This document shows, one piece after another, positions 1-10,853 of a DNA stretch of 64,000 nt. Made by a program: the position numbers and the translations under genes. Source of the DNA: Guadua angustifolia. Lineage: Eukaryota > Streptophyta > Magnoliopsida > Poales > Poaceae. Below the pieces are notes generated by a model that saw nothing but the letters and a program-made list of their open reading frames with translations, ran no database searches and was not told the DNA's origin. Location: assembly GCA_036346375.1 (NCBI GenBank), contig CM070518.1:2860182-2924181 (forward strand). Reading direction: 5' to 3'. Numbering within the stretch: the stretch's first letter is position 1; every line of letters starts with the position of its first letter.

Positions 1-2846
1 CTTCACGAGTGAAAGGGAGTTTCAAAAGTTCCAACAGATGATAGAGGACTCTACAACGCCATTGTACCGGCCGCAAGGAGGAGCACAGAAAGTCGCATAC
101 CATGCTTTCACCATCTGCAGCTTGAAGGCAAGCAATGGTTGGTCCGATAAGAGCTTTATCGAAAGTGTTATGTCTCTTGGGGACTTGCTTCCAGAGGGTA
201 ACGTGTTGCCTTCAACTACGCACCGTGCCAAGCAGTTGTCCGCCTGCTGGGACCGGAAGTACAAAGAATACACGCATGTCCAAACGATTGCACATTGTAT
301 CGCGAATGAGTTTGCGAACATGGATGCTCGTGTTGTTTGCAAAGCAAAGCGGTATAAGGGCAATGACGGCGATATCGAGAACGAAGATGTCGGGTGAGGC
401 GAAGAAGAAGAGGTGTCCCCGTAAGGTGGTGTGGTATTTCCTATAATCCCGTCTGAAGCGATTGTTTGCGAACAAAAGGCATGCCCAATTGTTACGATGG
501 CACGCCGAAGAGCGTAAGAAGGATGGAATGCTCAGACACCCTGCTGATTCTGTGCAATGGAGGAACATCGACAGAAAATATAAGAAGCACTTTGCATATG
601 ATGTGGAATATAAGGTTCGGGTTGAGTACGATGGGATGAATCCTTTTGGCAACATGAGTAGTCGTCACAAAGACTTGGCCGGTGACTTTATGCATCTACA
701 ACCTTCCTCCTTGGCTTTGCATGAAGCGAAAGTACATTATGATGCCACTATTGATCCAAGGGCCCGCATAACCCGGCAATGATATCGATGTGTACCTCAA
801 ACCATTGGTTGAAGATCTTCTAATATTGTGGACCGATGGTGTACGTGTATGGGATGAGTATAAAAAGAAAACTTTATCCTACGGGCATTATTGTTTGTAA
901 CCATTAATGATTATCCTGCTCTTGGCAACCTCGTCAGCCGCACGACAAAAGGCTTCAACGGATGCGCCCAAAGGCTCTGGATGATCTGACTAGCTGATGG
1001 GTCAAGAACAAAGAAAAATGGCTTACATGCGCATCGTAGGTTCCTCCGTAAGGATCACCCATACCGCAATAATAAGAGAGCTTTTGACGGGACAAAGGAG
1101 CGCTTTAGCTCAAGAATCGATCGGGAAACAGATATTTGCCGCTGTAAAGGACCTTACAATTATTCACGGAAAGGGAGCCGATAGTACATCTATTCCGACT
1201 TCCCGAGATAAGGCTCCTTTGTGGAAAAAGAAATCAATATTTTGGATCCTACCTTATTGGCAGCACTTGGAAGTTCGACACGCAATCGACGTCATGCACA
1301 TAGAGAAGAACGTGTGTGATAGCTTGCTTGGTATCTTACTGGACATACCTGCCAAAACGAAAGATACACTTCAAGCAAGGATGGACCTCGAAGATATGAA
1401 ACTGAGGAAGGAACTGCATCACGAAGAAATGGATACAGGCAAAAAGTACCTTCCCACACTGCTACACTTTGAGCAAGAAAGAGAAAATTAGCGCTTATGA
1501 ATGCTTGCACGGAATCAAAGTTCCGTCTGGTTACTCGCTAACATAAAGAGACTAGTCTCAATGAAAGACTTAAAGTTAATTGGTATGAAGTCTCACGATT
1601 GCCACGTGATGATGACACAGATGCTTCCAATTGCAATTAGGGGTTACGCAGAGAAAGTCCGAGACCCAATTATCAAGTTGTGTTCATTCTTCAATGCGAT
1701 TTCACGAAGGCCATCGATCCATTAATACTAGACAAGCTGCGGGAAGACGTGGTTCACACTGCATGCGTGCTTGAGATGTGTTTCTCCATCTTTTTTGATA
1801 TTATGGTCCATCTCATTGTTCACATTGTGAAAGAGATACGAATTCTTGGTCCCGTATTTCTACATCGATGTACCCTTCGAGAGATTCATGGGGTTATAAA
1901 GAAATATGTTCAGAATCAAATCGACCGAAGGTTGCATTGCCGATAATCGGGGAACCGAGGAGGTCATTGAGTTCTGCGTCGATTATATGGATCTCAAACC
2001 GATTGGTGTGCCTGTATCTCGGCATGAGGGAAGGCTACAGGGGAAAGGGACACTAGGCGAGAAATCAGTACGTACTAGCAATCTAGTTGCATTTACACAA
2101 GCACATTTCGCAGTTTTGGGACAATCAGTTGTGGTGGCCCCATATGTCGACATGCACAAGAACGTGCTATCCAAAACAAACCCAGGGAGGTCAGAGGGTT
2201 GGCTCGCGAGAGAGCACAGAGATAATTTCGGCGATTGGTTGTGTAGACACATGATGCGTACGGAGACAGATCGCACTCGCTTGAAATTATTGGCTCGTGG
2301 ACCGTCAACTACAATTCGGACATTCCAAGGATACGACATAAATGGTTTTACATTTTATACAAGAGCGCAAGATAAAAAGAGCACCAATCAAAATAGCGGT
2401 ATCCGTGATAGATGCCTATGACAAAGAATGGAAATAGGCAAACCTACTACTGATTCATAGAAGAGATTTGGGAGCTTGACTATGGTCCTTTGAAGGTCCC
2501 TCTCTTTCGGTGCCAATGGGTCGACTTCCCGTGGCGTGAATATCGACAAGCACAAGATCACTACCGTGGACCTCAAACTCGCTCGGATACTGAGAAGAAC
2601 CATTCATACTTGCTCATTCTGTTACACAAATCTTCTTTGTAATCGGCCCGCTAACAAGGAGCGCCACGTGGTTATTCAAGGAAAAGAAGGATTGTCGGAG
2701 TTGAGAATGTTGTCGACGAGGAAGAGTACAACCAATTCGATGAGCTTCCCCCTTTTGGAGAGGACGTTGACCTAAGTACCATGGAAGACAGTGACGAAGC
2801 TACATACATACGCCGCGATCATAACGAAGGTCAAGTCGTAGTTTAG
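1..2846 (+). pseudogene. TNP2-like CACTA transposase, broken
   Basis: Transposase that would cut and join CACTA ends. The frame is open at the left window edge and reads ...SLKASNGWSDKSF and LLPEGNVLP (about 130-215). It then changes frame through RWHAEERKKDGMLRHP (495-545), NPFGNMSS (640), DVYLKPLVEDLL (785), LPYWQHLEVRHAIDVMHIEKN (about 1250-1310), MKSHDCHVMMTQMLPIA (1585-1635), EEVIEFCVDYMDLKP (1950-2000) and LAREHRDNFGDWL (2200-2240). These are hallmark TNP2/transposase_21 blocks in the right order. The tail is acidic (EDVDLSTMEDSDEA) and stops at TAG 2844-2846. Breaks: frameshifts near 235, 400, 780, 890, 1490 and 1700-1930 and after 2400. No intact product is possible. The N-terminal part is outside the window. 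Confidence 0.85.
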
Positions 2847-3547
2847 TTGTAGTAATGAAATGTATGATTTCTTTTGTATGAACGACATGTTTATTTTCTC
2901 ATATGTAACAATTAATGTAATATATGCAATAATGGAAATTGAGGTTATGCTTTCTTTTGATCAAATTGAAAGTTTTACTGCATTTGGATTTTTGTGATTT
3001 TGACTGCACTTGAATTTGTTCGAATTTGACAGCATTTGTTGTTCAATTTGACAGCATTATTTGATTTTAGAAATATTAAAACAATTAAAAGTTAGCAATC
3101 TGATTTTTATATGAAGGGTAACTAGATTTAAACTGAAACATTCATAAGTAACTAGGAAAATGGCAATGATGTTCACTTCCTTTCTGTGCTAGTAAATCAT
3201 GCTACAGCTGCTATCTCTTCTTCCTCTCCAACTTTTCCAATGAAAAATTTAATGTTGTATGAAGATGAGAACTACTTCAAGAATTTCAGGTTTCACGAGG
3301 AGAAAAACTACTTTCAAGACTTCAGGTAATGAGAAATATTAGCTGTCCTATAGTAGGGGGCATATCTGGTGCAATCAGGCTTTTGGTGCAATCACCGTGC
3401 AATCCAACTAAGAAAAGTTTCCAAAAATTCTGAAACAAAATCATGGATGTACATCTCATCTTACCCCATCTACATATAAAATTTCATGATCAAATTCGTC
3501 CTATATTAAGAGTAATAAAAAAGACAAATTTTAATGAATATGGGCAA
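2847..3547. other. Non-coding spacer inside the CACTA element
   Basis: AT-rich with no supported ORF. At 2990-3070 a short motif TTGACAGCATT and variants recur. From about 3340 to 3530 there is a stretch (GGTGCAATC ... CCGTGCAATCC ... CCAAAAATTCTG ... CATGGATGTACATC) that resembles part of the segment at 10290-10390, so both may come from the same short repeat family. Confidence 0.4.
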
Positions 3548-3712
3548 AGAGTTTATCACGCCGGTTGTACAATGGACCGGCAGAGTATTCCACTATCATC
3601 GCCGGTTGTACAATGGACCGCAGAGTATTCCACTATCACCGCCGGTTGTACAATGACCCAAGAAGATATATTATCACCGCGGTTGGTATGACCAACCCGT
3701 GATATTCCACCA
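3548..3712. repeat. CACTA-end-like palindromic repeat array, internal
   Basis: Three to four copies of a unit of about 47 bp: ATCACCGCCGGTTGTACAAT followed by GGACCGGCAGAGTATTCCACT, degenerating to the right. The same kind of unit forms the right subterminal region at 10515-10840. In CACTA elements such units flank the termini and bind the accessory transposase. Here the array lies between the two genes rather than at an end and runs straight into a TATA box. Confidence 0.7.
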
Positions 3713-3713
3713 C

Positions 3714-3721
3714 TATAAATA
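3714..3721 (+). promoter_or_regulatory. TATA box of a CACTA gene
   Basis: TATAAATA sits directly after the palindromic array and before a GC-rich leader (GCGCGCTTCC... at 3727), the usual layout of a CACTA gene promoter. No in-frame TNP2 start follows. The nearest downstream gene is the transposase_24-type gene starting near 6756. Confidence 0.5.
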
Positions 3722-4140
3722 GAAACGCGCGCTTCCTCTCATTTACCTTAGCCCTAGCCCGCGCCTCCTCTCACTTTTACAACGCCGTCGCCTCGAAGCT
3801 CCTCGACGCCTGCCTCCGGACCACCTCCGCCGGTTCGGCTCGAGCTCCCGCCGCCGCCTCGGCTCGGCGCCGTCGTCGCCGCCTCGACCGCTGGCTGTCG
3901 CCCGACTCAGACGCGGCCGCGTCTCCTCCCCACTGTCGCCTTCACCTCCCCACCGCCTCCCCGCCGTCGCCCGACCTCCCCACCGCCTCCCCCGTCGCCT
4001 TGGTACTGCTCTTGCGATGTGCGTAATGTGGTTGTGCAGATGTGAATGTGCAGATGTGAATGTGAATGTGAATGTGCATGTGATTGTGAATGTGATTGTG
4101 AATGTTTCAGATGTGCATGTGCAGATGCTAAGGGCCACCA
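3722..4140 (+). other. GC-rich untranslated leader with hexanucleotide microsatellite
   Basis: 3740-4010 is rich in CCG/CTC triplets, as in a grass 5' leader. At about 4034-4126 a TGTGAA/TGTGCA hexamer array follows. ORFs here on either strand are triplet-repeat artefacts. A GT donor near 4003 followed by AT-rich DNA would fit a leader intron, but this is inference. Confidence 0.45.
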
Positions 4141-5683
4141 ATTCATTTGGCTTGGGGACCTAGCATGTGGGTATAGTGTTCAAGGAGGATTTGGGACTGC
4201 AATAGACAATTTGTGACAACTAATCTCAGATTTTCAAGGCTCGCTTGTTGCTCTGTGATGAACTAGGGTAAAAGTATGACCGTAACATTTATCTCTCTGT
4301 TTTAGGCCTTGAACTCAGAGACTGTTATTTTCTAAATCATATTTTCTATCGGCACTTGTTATGCTAGCTCTCGTGTTACGATGTTATTAGAGTCTGTCAC
4401 TAGTGACACTGTGTGTCTTGTGCAGACTTGATTAGTTTGAATCAATCGATACTTACTCATTAATTCTCGATTAGTTTGATATTTGCTCGTTCGATTAATA
4501 TATTCTAGTTCTTGCTGCGAACTGCTTAATACCGGTGTAGTCTCGAATCGATAACCTGAATCGCTTAATTCTTGTCTTGGTTTGTTTAAAACTGGTATTA
4601 GAGATCACCGAATTGGTAATCAAAGCATTGCTCGACTATTGAGAGATTCGACATTTCCACATGCTATGGAAGTCCGCGGTTTTGTTAACAAGGAATTAAT
4701 TATGATCCGGTATAATTCTTGACAAGAGATTCTTAATTGTGCATTTAAGGTGGTAAGAGTTCAAGGCCTAATGCATAGAATAAATTGTTAGCCGATTCGT
4801 GATTGTAGTAAAGATTCTAATCTTTACTCTAACCCTAAATCTGAGAGCACCATATTCATTTTATTGTCTTTGAGACAAGAGGTATAATTCATATTATGTA
4901 TGACTTAACCATGCTTATCGTTGTCTTGTTTATGTCATACATCTTGTTTGTGAATTATATATTCTCATATATATGCTACTTGATTCAACAAAATGTCAAG
5001 CAAAATTTTCTTCTTATGCATCCGCCCAAAGAAAGATTCTCGTTATGGCTAAGATTATTCTCATGTTCTACTAGTGGGATGTAAACATATAGGCATTTCT
5101 TTTCTTTTCCTTTTTTCGGCAAGGAACATATTGGCATACCTTTATAATGCAATGCAGGGTTGCCTCCAAATTGTGGATGATGCACGAGAACTTGTAGAGT
5201 TCGGCATGCACTACATAGGTTTTCATATTCTGTCTTGGTAGACTTGGCATTTGGCCTTCCATGTCTTGTGAGTTGTGAGCTAGTCCAAATGCTTTGAGTT
5301 AGAAACTTAGACTTGGTTCAGATTCTGTTATTAAACTCATATTCATGACTTATTGAAAATTGTGATGTCCAAGCATTGGGGTGGTCTTGTCATCACCGAT
5401 CTTTACATATATGTGTTCATGGATAGCTACATGCTATGGAAGACTAACTAATTATTACTAAGGTAAGGTTGTCACAAATTAGTCTATTACTCGCCCCTTG
5501 TGGCGAGGAGGGCCTTTGGGCAACCCGACATCCGAGAACACTCAAAATAAACAAGTTGAGCTTTATACTAGTTGCCTTGTGAATTCACATCTCGCACATG
5601 TCTTTGTTTTGATCATTTTGCTCTGTGGTTATTTATATTGCAGCCAAAAGTAAACTTCAATTTGGTGCTTTGTATATCTTCTT
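4140..5683. other. AT-rich non-coding DNA, possible leader intron
   Basis: No coding region is supported. T-rich, intron-like composition with no long repeats noticed. It lies between the putative promoter/leader and the second CACTA gene. Confidence 0.35.
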
Positions 5684-5827
5684 GAAAGATGTATACATGT
5701 GTTGTAAATATTTGTTTCAGAAAGATGTATACATGTGTTGTAAATATTTGTTTTGTGCCACTAATTGTAATAGTAAGTAGTTGTAGTTCATTTAGTTAAT
5801 AGTTGTGCCACTAATTGTAATAGTAGC
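5684..5827. repeat. Short tandem duplications
   Basis: GAAAGATGTATACATGTG plus TTGTAAATATTTGTTT occurs twice in a row (about 5683-5717 and 5721-5754). Next, TTGTGCCACTAATTGTAATA occurs at about 5754 and 5804. Confidence 0.75.
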
Positions 5828-5847
5828 GGTTGTATGAAATTTCAAGA

Positions 5848-5945
5848 TTCATTATATCTGAGAGTTACAAAAGAGAAAATTCGACAAGTTTATAGAGTTT
5901 AAACTTGCTGTAATTTTCTTGTTTGTAACTCTATATATAATGAAT
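5848..5945. repeat. Small foldback (arms of about 46 bp)
   Basis: ATTCATTATATCTGAGAGTT...ACAAGTTTA on the left matches, inverted and imperfectly, TAAACTTG...AACTCTATATATAATGAAT on the right with almost no loop. Possibly a tiny MITE. Confidence 0.7.
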
Positions 5946-5996
5946 TTGATCCTACAATTTTATGTGTATGTATATTTTGTTGACCAAAATGTATGT

Positions 5997-6497
5997 GTTT
6001 TAAAAAATAAGCCCTGCAAGTTCAAGAAGCATGGGTGTCACGAGAGTGTCCAGACATCGAGAGGCGAAGCCATGAGGAGACATGCTCGCTTGAAATGGAC
6101 TTGGGACTTGGTTGTTGTCTTTTTTCGCGCACTAACGTCCATAGGCTTCCTCCCGCCTCTTCTTCATTGATCATGGAGTATGCGTGTCCAACTTTTCCAA
6201 TGAAAATTTCATGTTTAGATTCTTTACAGTACATTGTCCATAGGCTTCCTCGCTCCTCTTCTTCATTGATCATGGAGCTGCGTGTTTCATTGGAAAAGTT
6301 GGACACGCAAGACTCCATGATCAATGAAGAAGAGGAGCGGAGGAAGCCTATGGACAAGTGGTACGCGAAAAGAAGACAAAGAACCAAGTCCTAAGTCCAT
6401 TTCAAGCGAGCATGTCTCCTCATGGCTTCGCTCTCTGCAACTGGACGCCTCGTGACACCCATGCTTCTTGAACTTGCAGGGCTTATTTTTTTAAAAT
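5997..6497. repeat. Long inverted repeat (arms of about 210 bp)
   Basis: The left arm (about 5997-6210) begins TTTTAAAAAATAAGCCCTGC. The right arm (about 6278-6497) is its inverted copy, ending GCAGGGCTTATTTTTTTAAA. The arms are closely alike with scattered mismatches. A third partial copy of the segment TCCATAGGCTTCCTC...GATCATGGAG lies in the loop at 6237-6283, in the same direction as the left arm. ORFs in both directions here are mirror images of each other and not real genes. It could be a foldback/MITE-type insertion or a hairpin RNA source. Confidence 0.85.
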
Positions 6498-6755
6498 CAT
6501 TTTAGTGTGGAATATATTCTTAAGAATATATGAATTTTTTCATTTCGAGATGTATATGTATCATGTGATTTTTTCTAATGTATAAGTATCATTTTAAAGT
6601 TACATGTGCACATGTTTGTAGCATGAGGTGACAACATCACTTATTCCTCTCAACTCTAGCAAATTACCATCGCTTGAATTCACAAGTTTGATGTCATGTA
6701 GCAACCATAAATGAATGCAATATAATTAACCCAATAACATTTTGGATTGCTAGGA
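6498..6755. other. AT-rich spacer
   Basis: No feature seen apart from a likely splice acceptor TTGCTAG just before the ATG at 6756. Confidence 0.3.
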
Positions 6756-9700
6756 ATGGCCTCAATCGGGGACAAGTGCCGAGAGGAGTTAGGCCCTCGA
6801 TCGAATGTAGACAGTAGGGTGGGTAGCCCAAGTGGCTACTTGAACCTACAGGATATTGATATGGAGCAACCTGACGCCACAGCCATGGACCAAACTGACG
6901 CGACTGCCATAGACCAAGTCGACGCCAACGCTATGGACCAAGTCGACGCGACTAACATGGGCGAGGTAAAGTATTAGTACGCCAGATTCCCAAAATATTG
7001 TAGGGTCATACGACTAATAACAAGATCCAATTGTAGGCTCAAACGTCGGGTGAACAAAGCCGGCGCAGTGTCGTGGGCCCGAGCAAGATGCCTAAGGATG
7101 CTCACAACATAGTCCAGCTCTCGGAAGTCGGGAACTCGCTATACACACAATATAGCGCCAGACTGACAAACTGCGGAGTACTTGTTAGGGATAACGTGCC
7201 CATCATCTATAGATCATGGACCGCCATGAAGGTGATCATGGGTGGTTCGATGACCAAGGACTCGCTATGGGGCAAGCTAAAACACGATTCCATTTCCCCA
7301 AGGGCGAGTTGGTTGCAAAGAAACGTGCACTAAGTATCATGTGCACATGCCGGAAGAATTGGAAGACTCAAATTGAATAAGAACTATGTGAAGAAGAATG
7401 TCACGCAAATTTTAACATGTTTCCAAAAATAAGGAATTTTGGAAGGACTTTGTGGAGTACAGAATTTCAAGAAGCCTGATAAAGGAGTCGAAGAACAAGG
7501 CTAACGCGATAAGAATATGTACCCTCACACACTAGGCAATCGTGGCTACGTGAAGAAAATACTCGCATGGGATAGGCGCGAACAAGAGCTAACCTCAAGG
7601 GCGTTACTCTCGCGACGGCCGAAGTTCATCGCACGATCAAAGCATTGGTTGCTTGGGAGGGGGCTTGTCTCGAAGATGGCAGCTTGAGCTTCGTGGAGCG
7701 ATAGAGCCCGGAGGTGTCGCAGAAAATATCGATGCTCACGTGGAGTCTTCCCAAGGGCCTTCGAGCCACGAAGGAGAATGATGAGTCGATCGTTGTTACT
7801 GGGTAACAGGAGCATCCTGGCGCACTCCGAGGAGTTGGTTTGGTGCCGTGGAAAGAAGGCTTCCAACCGACGATCGAGTACAAGCGCCAAAAAGAATAAG
7901 AGAAGATGAACCGCAAAGTCAAATACAAGATGTTGTGGCAAGAGCGTTAGAGGAAGAGAGAGCGTTTCGATCAAGTTGTGGAGCAAGCAAGATGAAAGCT
8001 CTCACTCACGCATCGCCACTCGATGACACCCTCGGAACCTCACCACGGTGTTCTTAAGAGCAACAAGGTCCGCAACGATTCCGGAGAGCATCGACTCCAT
8101 TTTCCAAAGGATGACATCACGTAACCGACACCGTGCAAGCTGCATTTGTCCCGACATGGCATTACCATCAAGGTGGTGATGGCGGGGCTTGGCCATGCGC
8201 CTCGCAGTTCGTGACTTTCGCCTAACATCACGGGATTCGCCAGGTCGAAGTAGACAAGTAGTCCGACAATATCGCAAAATGGAGGTAGAGATTCTGGCGA
8301 GGACGGAAAAAACAAACTTGGAGAAAACGCATGGCTTCCTCGCGTGGCGCAAGAGCTTGATTATGTTCGCTCGGACGATGAGGCCGATAACGACGACGAT
8401 GATGATGAGCCGCACTCTCCACACGCAAACACTGCCGCCACGAAAAGTGCAACTCCTCGCGCGGCACCAGCTAGGACAAGTCCAACTCCTCCGCACCATC
8501 CGAAAAAGGTCCAACTCCTCCGCCGCACCACCAGAAAAGTCCAACTCCTCCGCGGCACCATCCGAAAAAGTCCAACTCCTCCTCACAAGACCCCAGAAAA
8601 GTCCAACTCCTCACCGGCACATAAGAAGAATCGAACATCAAGCACCATTTCGAAGTCCGTGATCGTCTTGTACCAAATCTCGGTCATCTGTGAAGGCAAA
8701 GACCTCGTAAGAAATTATCGGCCGATATGATCAAGAAGAACGCAAAGAGCAAACGAAGGCCGAGGTAACATCTCACTTCAAAAGGTGCCATCACCCGAGA
8801 AGACTAAAGTCGATGCTAATGCGCATGAGTTTTTCTTGAGTATGGCAAAAGCCAAAGAGACAGGTGGGCTTCAACCTTCGGAAGTGTGGGACTATGAGCG
8901 ATCTCCGTAAAGCAAAACTTGAAGATGGCTAGTCTTTGGCGCCGATGTCGCAAGCTCAAAAAGATGTTCTTGAACAACGCCGTAATTCTGAGCTAGGTCT
9001 AACTCGAAGTACTTTTTGGGGCAACCGCTGGCTCCCCGTAAGATTTAGGGAACCTAACAACAAAATTGCGGTAGCGCCCATCAAGATACATGCGTATGCC
9101 AAGCGGGTATGTGGCGGTCGGTGAAATACAAAGATTTGGATTTTCACAATGGGGATGGCATGTTCAGTTAGAGTTCTCGCGAATTGTATATGTTGTACCG
9201 CCAGATGCTCGACGCCGTCATCGGGTCGATGTGGACTTTGTTAGTCTCTATTTATATTATTGTATATTCTTGTACCGCTCAATTGTATGTCTAACTTCTT
9301 TTTATATATGCGAGAATGGAGATACGATGTGTAGAAGAAATAAGGATGAAGCTTTAGGATTTCTCGATCAGGGGCTTGTCAACGAGACACTCGTCCGTGA
9401 TAAGCCAAAGTTTGTTGAAGAATATATATCTAAGACTTTCTTCAAAGTGAAAAACAAAACCTCCGTACTTTTACCCTATAACTTTCAAAGACGATTACCC
9501 TACTTCTAATATTGTTTTACTATTTTTGCGTGATACTGTGGGGACTAATAGGCTATGTTAACATATATGTCTAGTTATCATTGGGTCCTCCTCGTCATCG
9601 AAGTTAGAAGCTAGCGTGGTTTATGTCTTGGACTCGATGAGAAAAACACTTGATGAGTATGAACATAATTTTTGGAGGATGATGAACAGTAAACTCGATC

Positions 9701-10161
9701 GCTATGCGTTATTGCTCTAGTAATATTTTATTCTATTGTATTTAAGGTTAATTAATTACTATTTAAAATCATTCACAACAAGATTCACGGTATTGCAAGA
9801 AAGGTGGTCCGATCTTCCCTACAGACAACTTTCAAAATAATAACAGACTTTCCATGCATGAGACAGACCGGAAATAGTTTATAAAGATACTACGTATGTA
9901 CAAATTTACATGCAATTGTCACGAAGAGTGTCGGCTATAACGGCCATGGTATATAATTACACATTCATGCCTACTTTTCTTTCATTTAACATCTATCATC
10001 ATTAATTAAATTTCTTTTCTTCAATAACAACGCTCCAAGATGAGAACCAATCCATCGCCAAAAGAAATTTTAGCAATTCAAGAGCATATCGCCGATTCAT
10101 TGACTTAACAGTCATCGATCCAAAGGGCGAGTTCCACGACGGCGACCTCGATCCAAAGTGA
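6756..10161 (+). pseudogene. Second CACTA gene: transposase_24 (Ptta/En/Spm) type with Ulp1-like protease tail, broken
   Basis: Start chosen at ATG 6756 (MASIGDKCREE). Exon 1 carries four 8-residue repeats of the kind DATAMDQT (about 6872-6967). A 71-bp intron (GT 6966 to AG 7036) is plausible. Exon 2 has GPSKMPKD and LTNCGVLVRDNVPII (7078-7205), typical of the plant transposase_24 family. Out-of-frame remains continue with EHPGALRGVGLVPW (7811-7850), a proline-rich tandem repeat (8439-8630) and HEFFLSMAKAKETGG (about 8826-8870). The end matches Ulp1/C48 peptidases as carried by CACTA elements: HWVLLVIEV (9579), YVLDSMRKTLDEYEHNFW (about 9620-9675, another frame), PCMRQTGN (9852) and VIDPKGEFHDGDLDPK stopping at TGA 10159. 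There are many frameshifts and stops. In life it would be a DNA-binding accessory transposase. The role of the protease domain in such elements is unproven. Confidence 0.75.
8439..8630 (+). repeat. Coding minisatellite (Pro-rich)
   Basis: Five to six copies of a unit of about 30 bp, AAAAGTCCAACTCCTCCGC plus CACCATCCG, inside the second CACTA gene. It would encode SPTPPPHHPKK-like peptides. Reading frames on both strands here are by-products of the repeat. Confidence 0.8.
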
Positions 10162-10269
10162 ACGAGATGTACTCACACTACATTTGTGAATGACTATTGT
10201 AAAAACTAAATATTGTGATGCTTTAATATATTTTAATTATGATCTAACGACGCTTTATATACTATATAT
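9718..10269. other. Remains of the Ulp1-like coding tail and AT-rich 3' sequence
   Basis: Apart from the protease-tail traces at about 9840-9935 and 10080-10161, this stretch is AT-rich and has no supported gene. Confidence 0.4.
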
Positions 10270-10512
10270 TTGAAGGCAACATATCATGTGCACACAGCCT
10301 TCCGTGTACACATCGTGCACACCAACTAATAAAAGTCACGAAAACTCGAATTTAGATGATTATAGATTACTTCATTTATTATTAGTATTCAATGTATAGG
10401 ACTTACAAAAAAGTTCTCTTTTTTGTAAGTCCTAATATGCATTGAATTTGAAGTTCTCAATTTTATACATAGGTAGAGTAATCTATGAAGTACATCTACA
10501 AATTTTTTCGTA
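10270..10512. repeat. MITE-like foldback
   Basis: ATTCAATGTATAGGACTTAC plus AAAAAA, then GTTCTC, then the inverted copy TTTTTTGTAAGTCC...GCATTGAAT (10389-10450). Weaker outer pairing follows (ATAGATTACTTCAT with ATGAAG...). The left part (GTGCACACAGCC...CGTGCACACC) resembles 3360-3440. Confidence 0.6.
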
Positions 10513-10514
10513 AT

Positions 10515-10840
10515 TCGTTGTCATCCGCCGGTTTGGTCCAGAACCGAAGCGATATACACAGATCATCATCGTTCTTCAGATAAGGGCAGAGATATACATA
10601 TATCATCGCCGGATTCTATTTTGAACCAAGAGAGATAGTCGAGTATCACCGCCGATTCTAGTGTAAACCGGCAGAGATAGTGAATATCATCGCCGGTTGT
10701 ATAACTAACCGGCAAAGTGATATCTATTATCATCGCGGTTCCTAAGTCGGCGGTGATAACCCCGAGTATCATCGCCGACCAATCATCGCGGGCGCCCATA
10801 ACCGCAAAGAATGGCGTGCACGAACCGGCAGTGATGACCT
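10515..10840. repeat. Right subterminal repeats of the CACTA element
   Basis: About six degenerate palindromic units: ATCATCGCCGGTTGTATAAC with AACCGGCAAAGTGATA and similar. The ORF on the minus strand here is a repeat artefact. Confidence 0.85.
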
Positions 10841-10853
10841 ATTTGTAGTAGTG
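10841..10853. repeat. Right terminal inverted repeat of the CACTA element
   Basis: ATTTGTAGTAGTG. Reversed, this is CACTACTACAAAT, the signature terminus. The left partner is not in the window, so TIR length and target duplication (TCA at 10854-10856) cannot be confirmed. Confidence 0.85.

Larger units (their letters stand above)
1..10853 (+). mobile_element. CACTA (En/Spm) DNA transposon, right part; left end lies outside the window
   Basis: The element ends at 10853 with ATTTGTAGTAGTG, the reverse complement of a CACTACTACAAAT terminus, followed by TCA as the likely 3-bp target duplication. Just inside lie palindromic subterminal repeats built on ATCATCGCCGGTT/AACCGGC. In from the left come a TNP2-type transposase reading frame (ends 2846) and a second gene of the transposase_24/Ulp1 type (about 6756-10161). 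This is the usual gene order of grass CACTA elements. Both genes carry many stops and frameshifts, so the copy is not autonomous. The array at 3548-3712 could mean that a second element end lies inside, so 1-2846 and 3548-10853 might be two elements rather than one. Confidence 0.85.

Noticed and set aside
3743..4146. Minus-strand frames rich in His/Ser/Thr and Arg
   Set aside because: Produced by the TGTGAA microsatellite and CCG-rich leader.
6022..6394. Two frames of about 120 codons on opposite strands
   Set aside because: They mirror each other because the region is a long inverted repeat.
8002..8586. 194-codon minus-strand frame
   Set aside because: Antisense of the transposase_24-type gene and its minisatellite.
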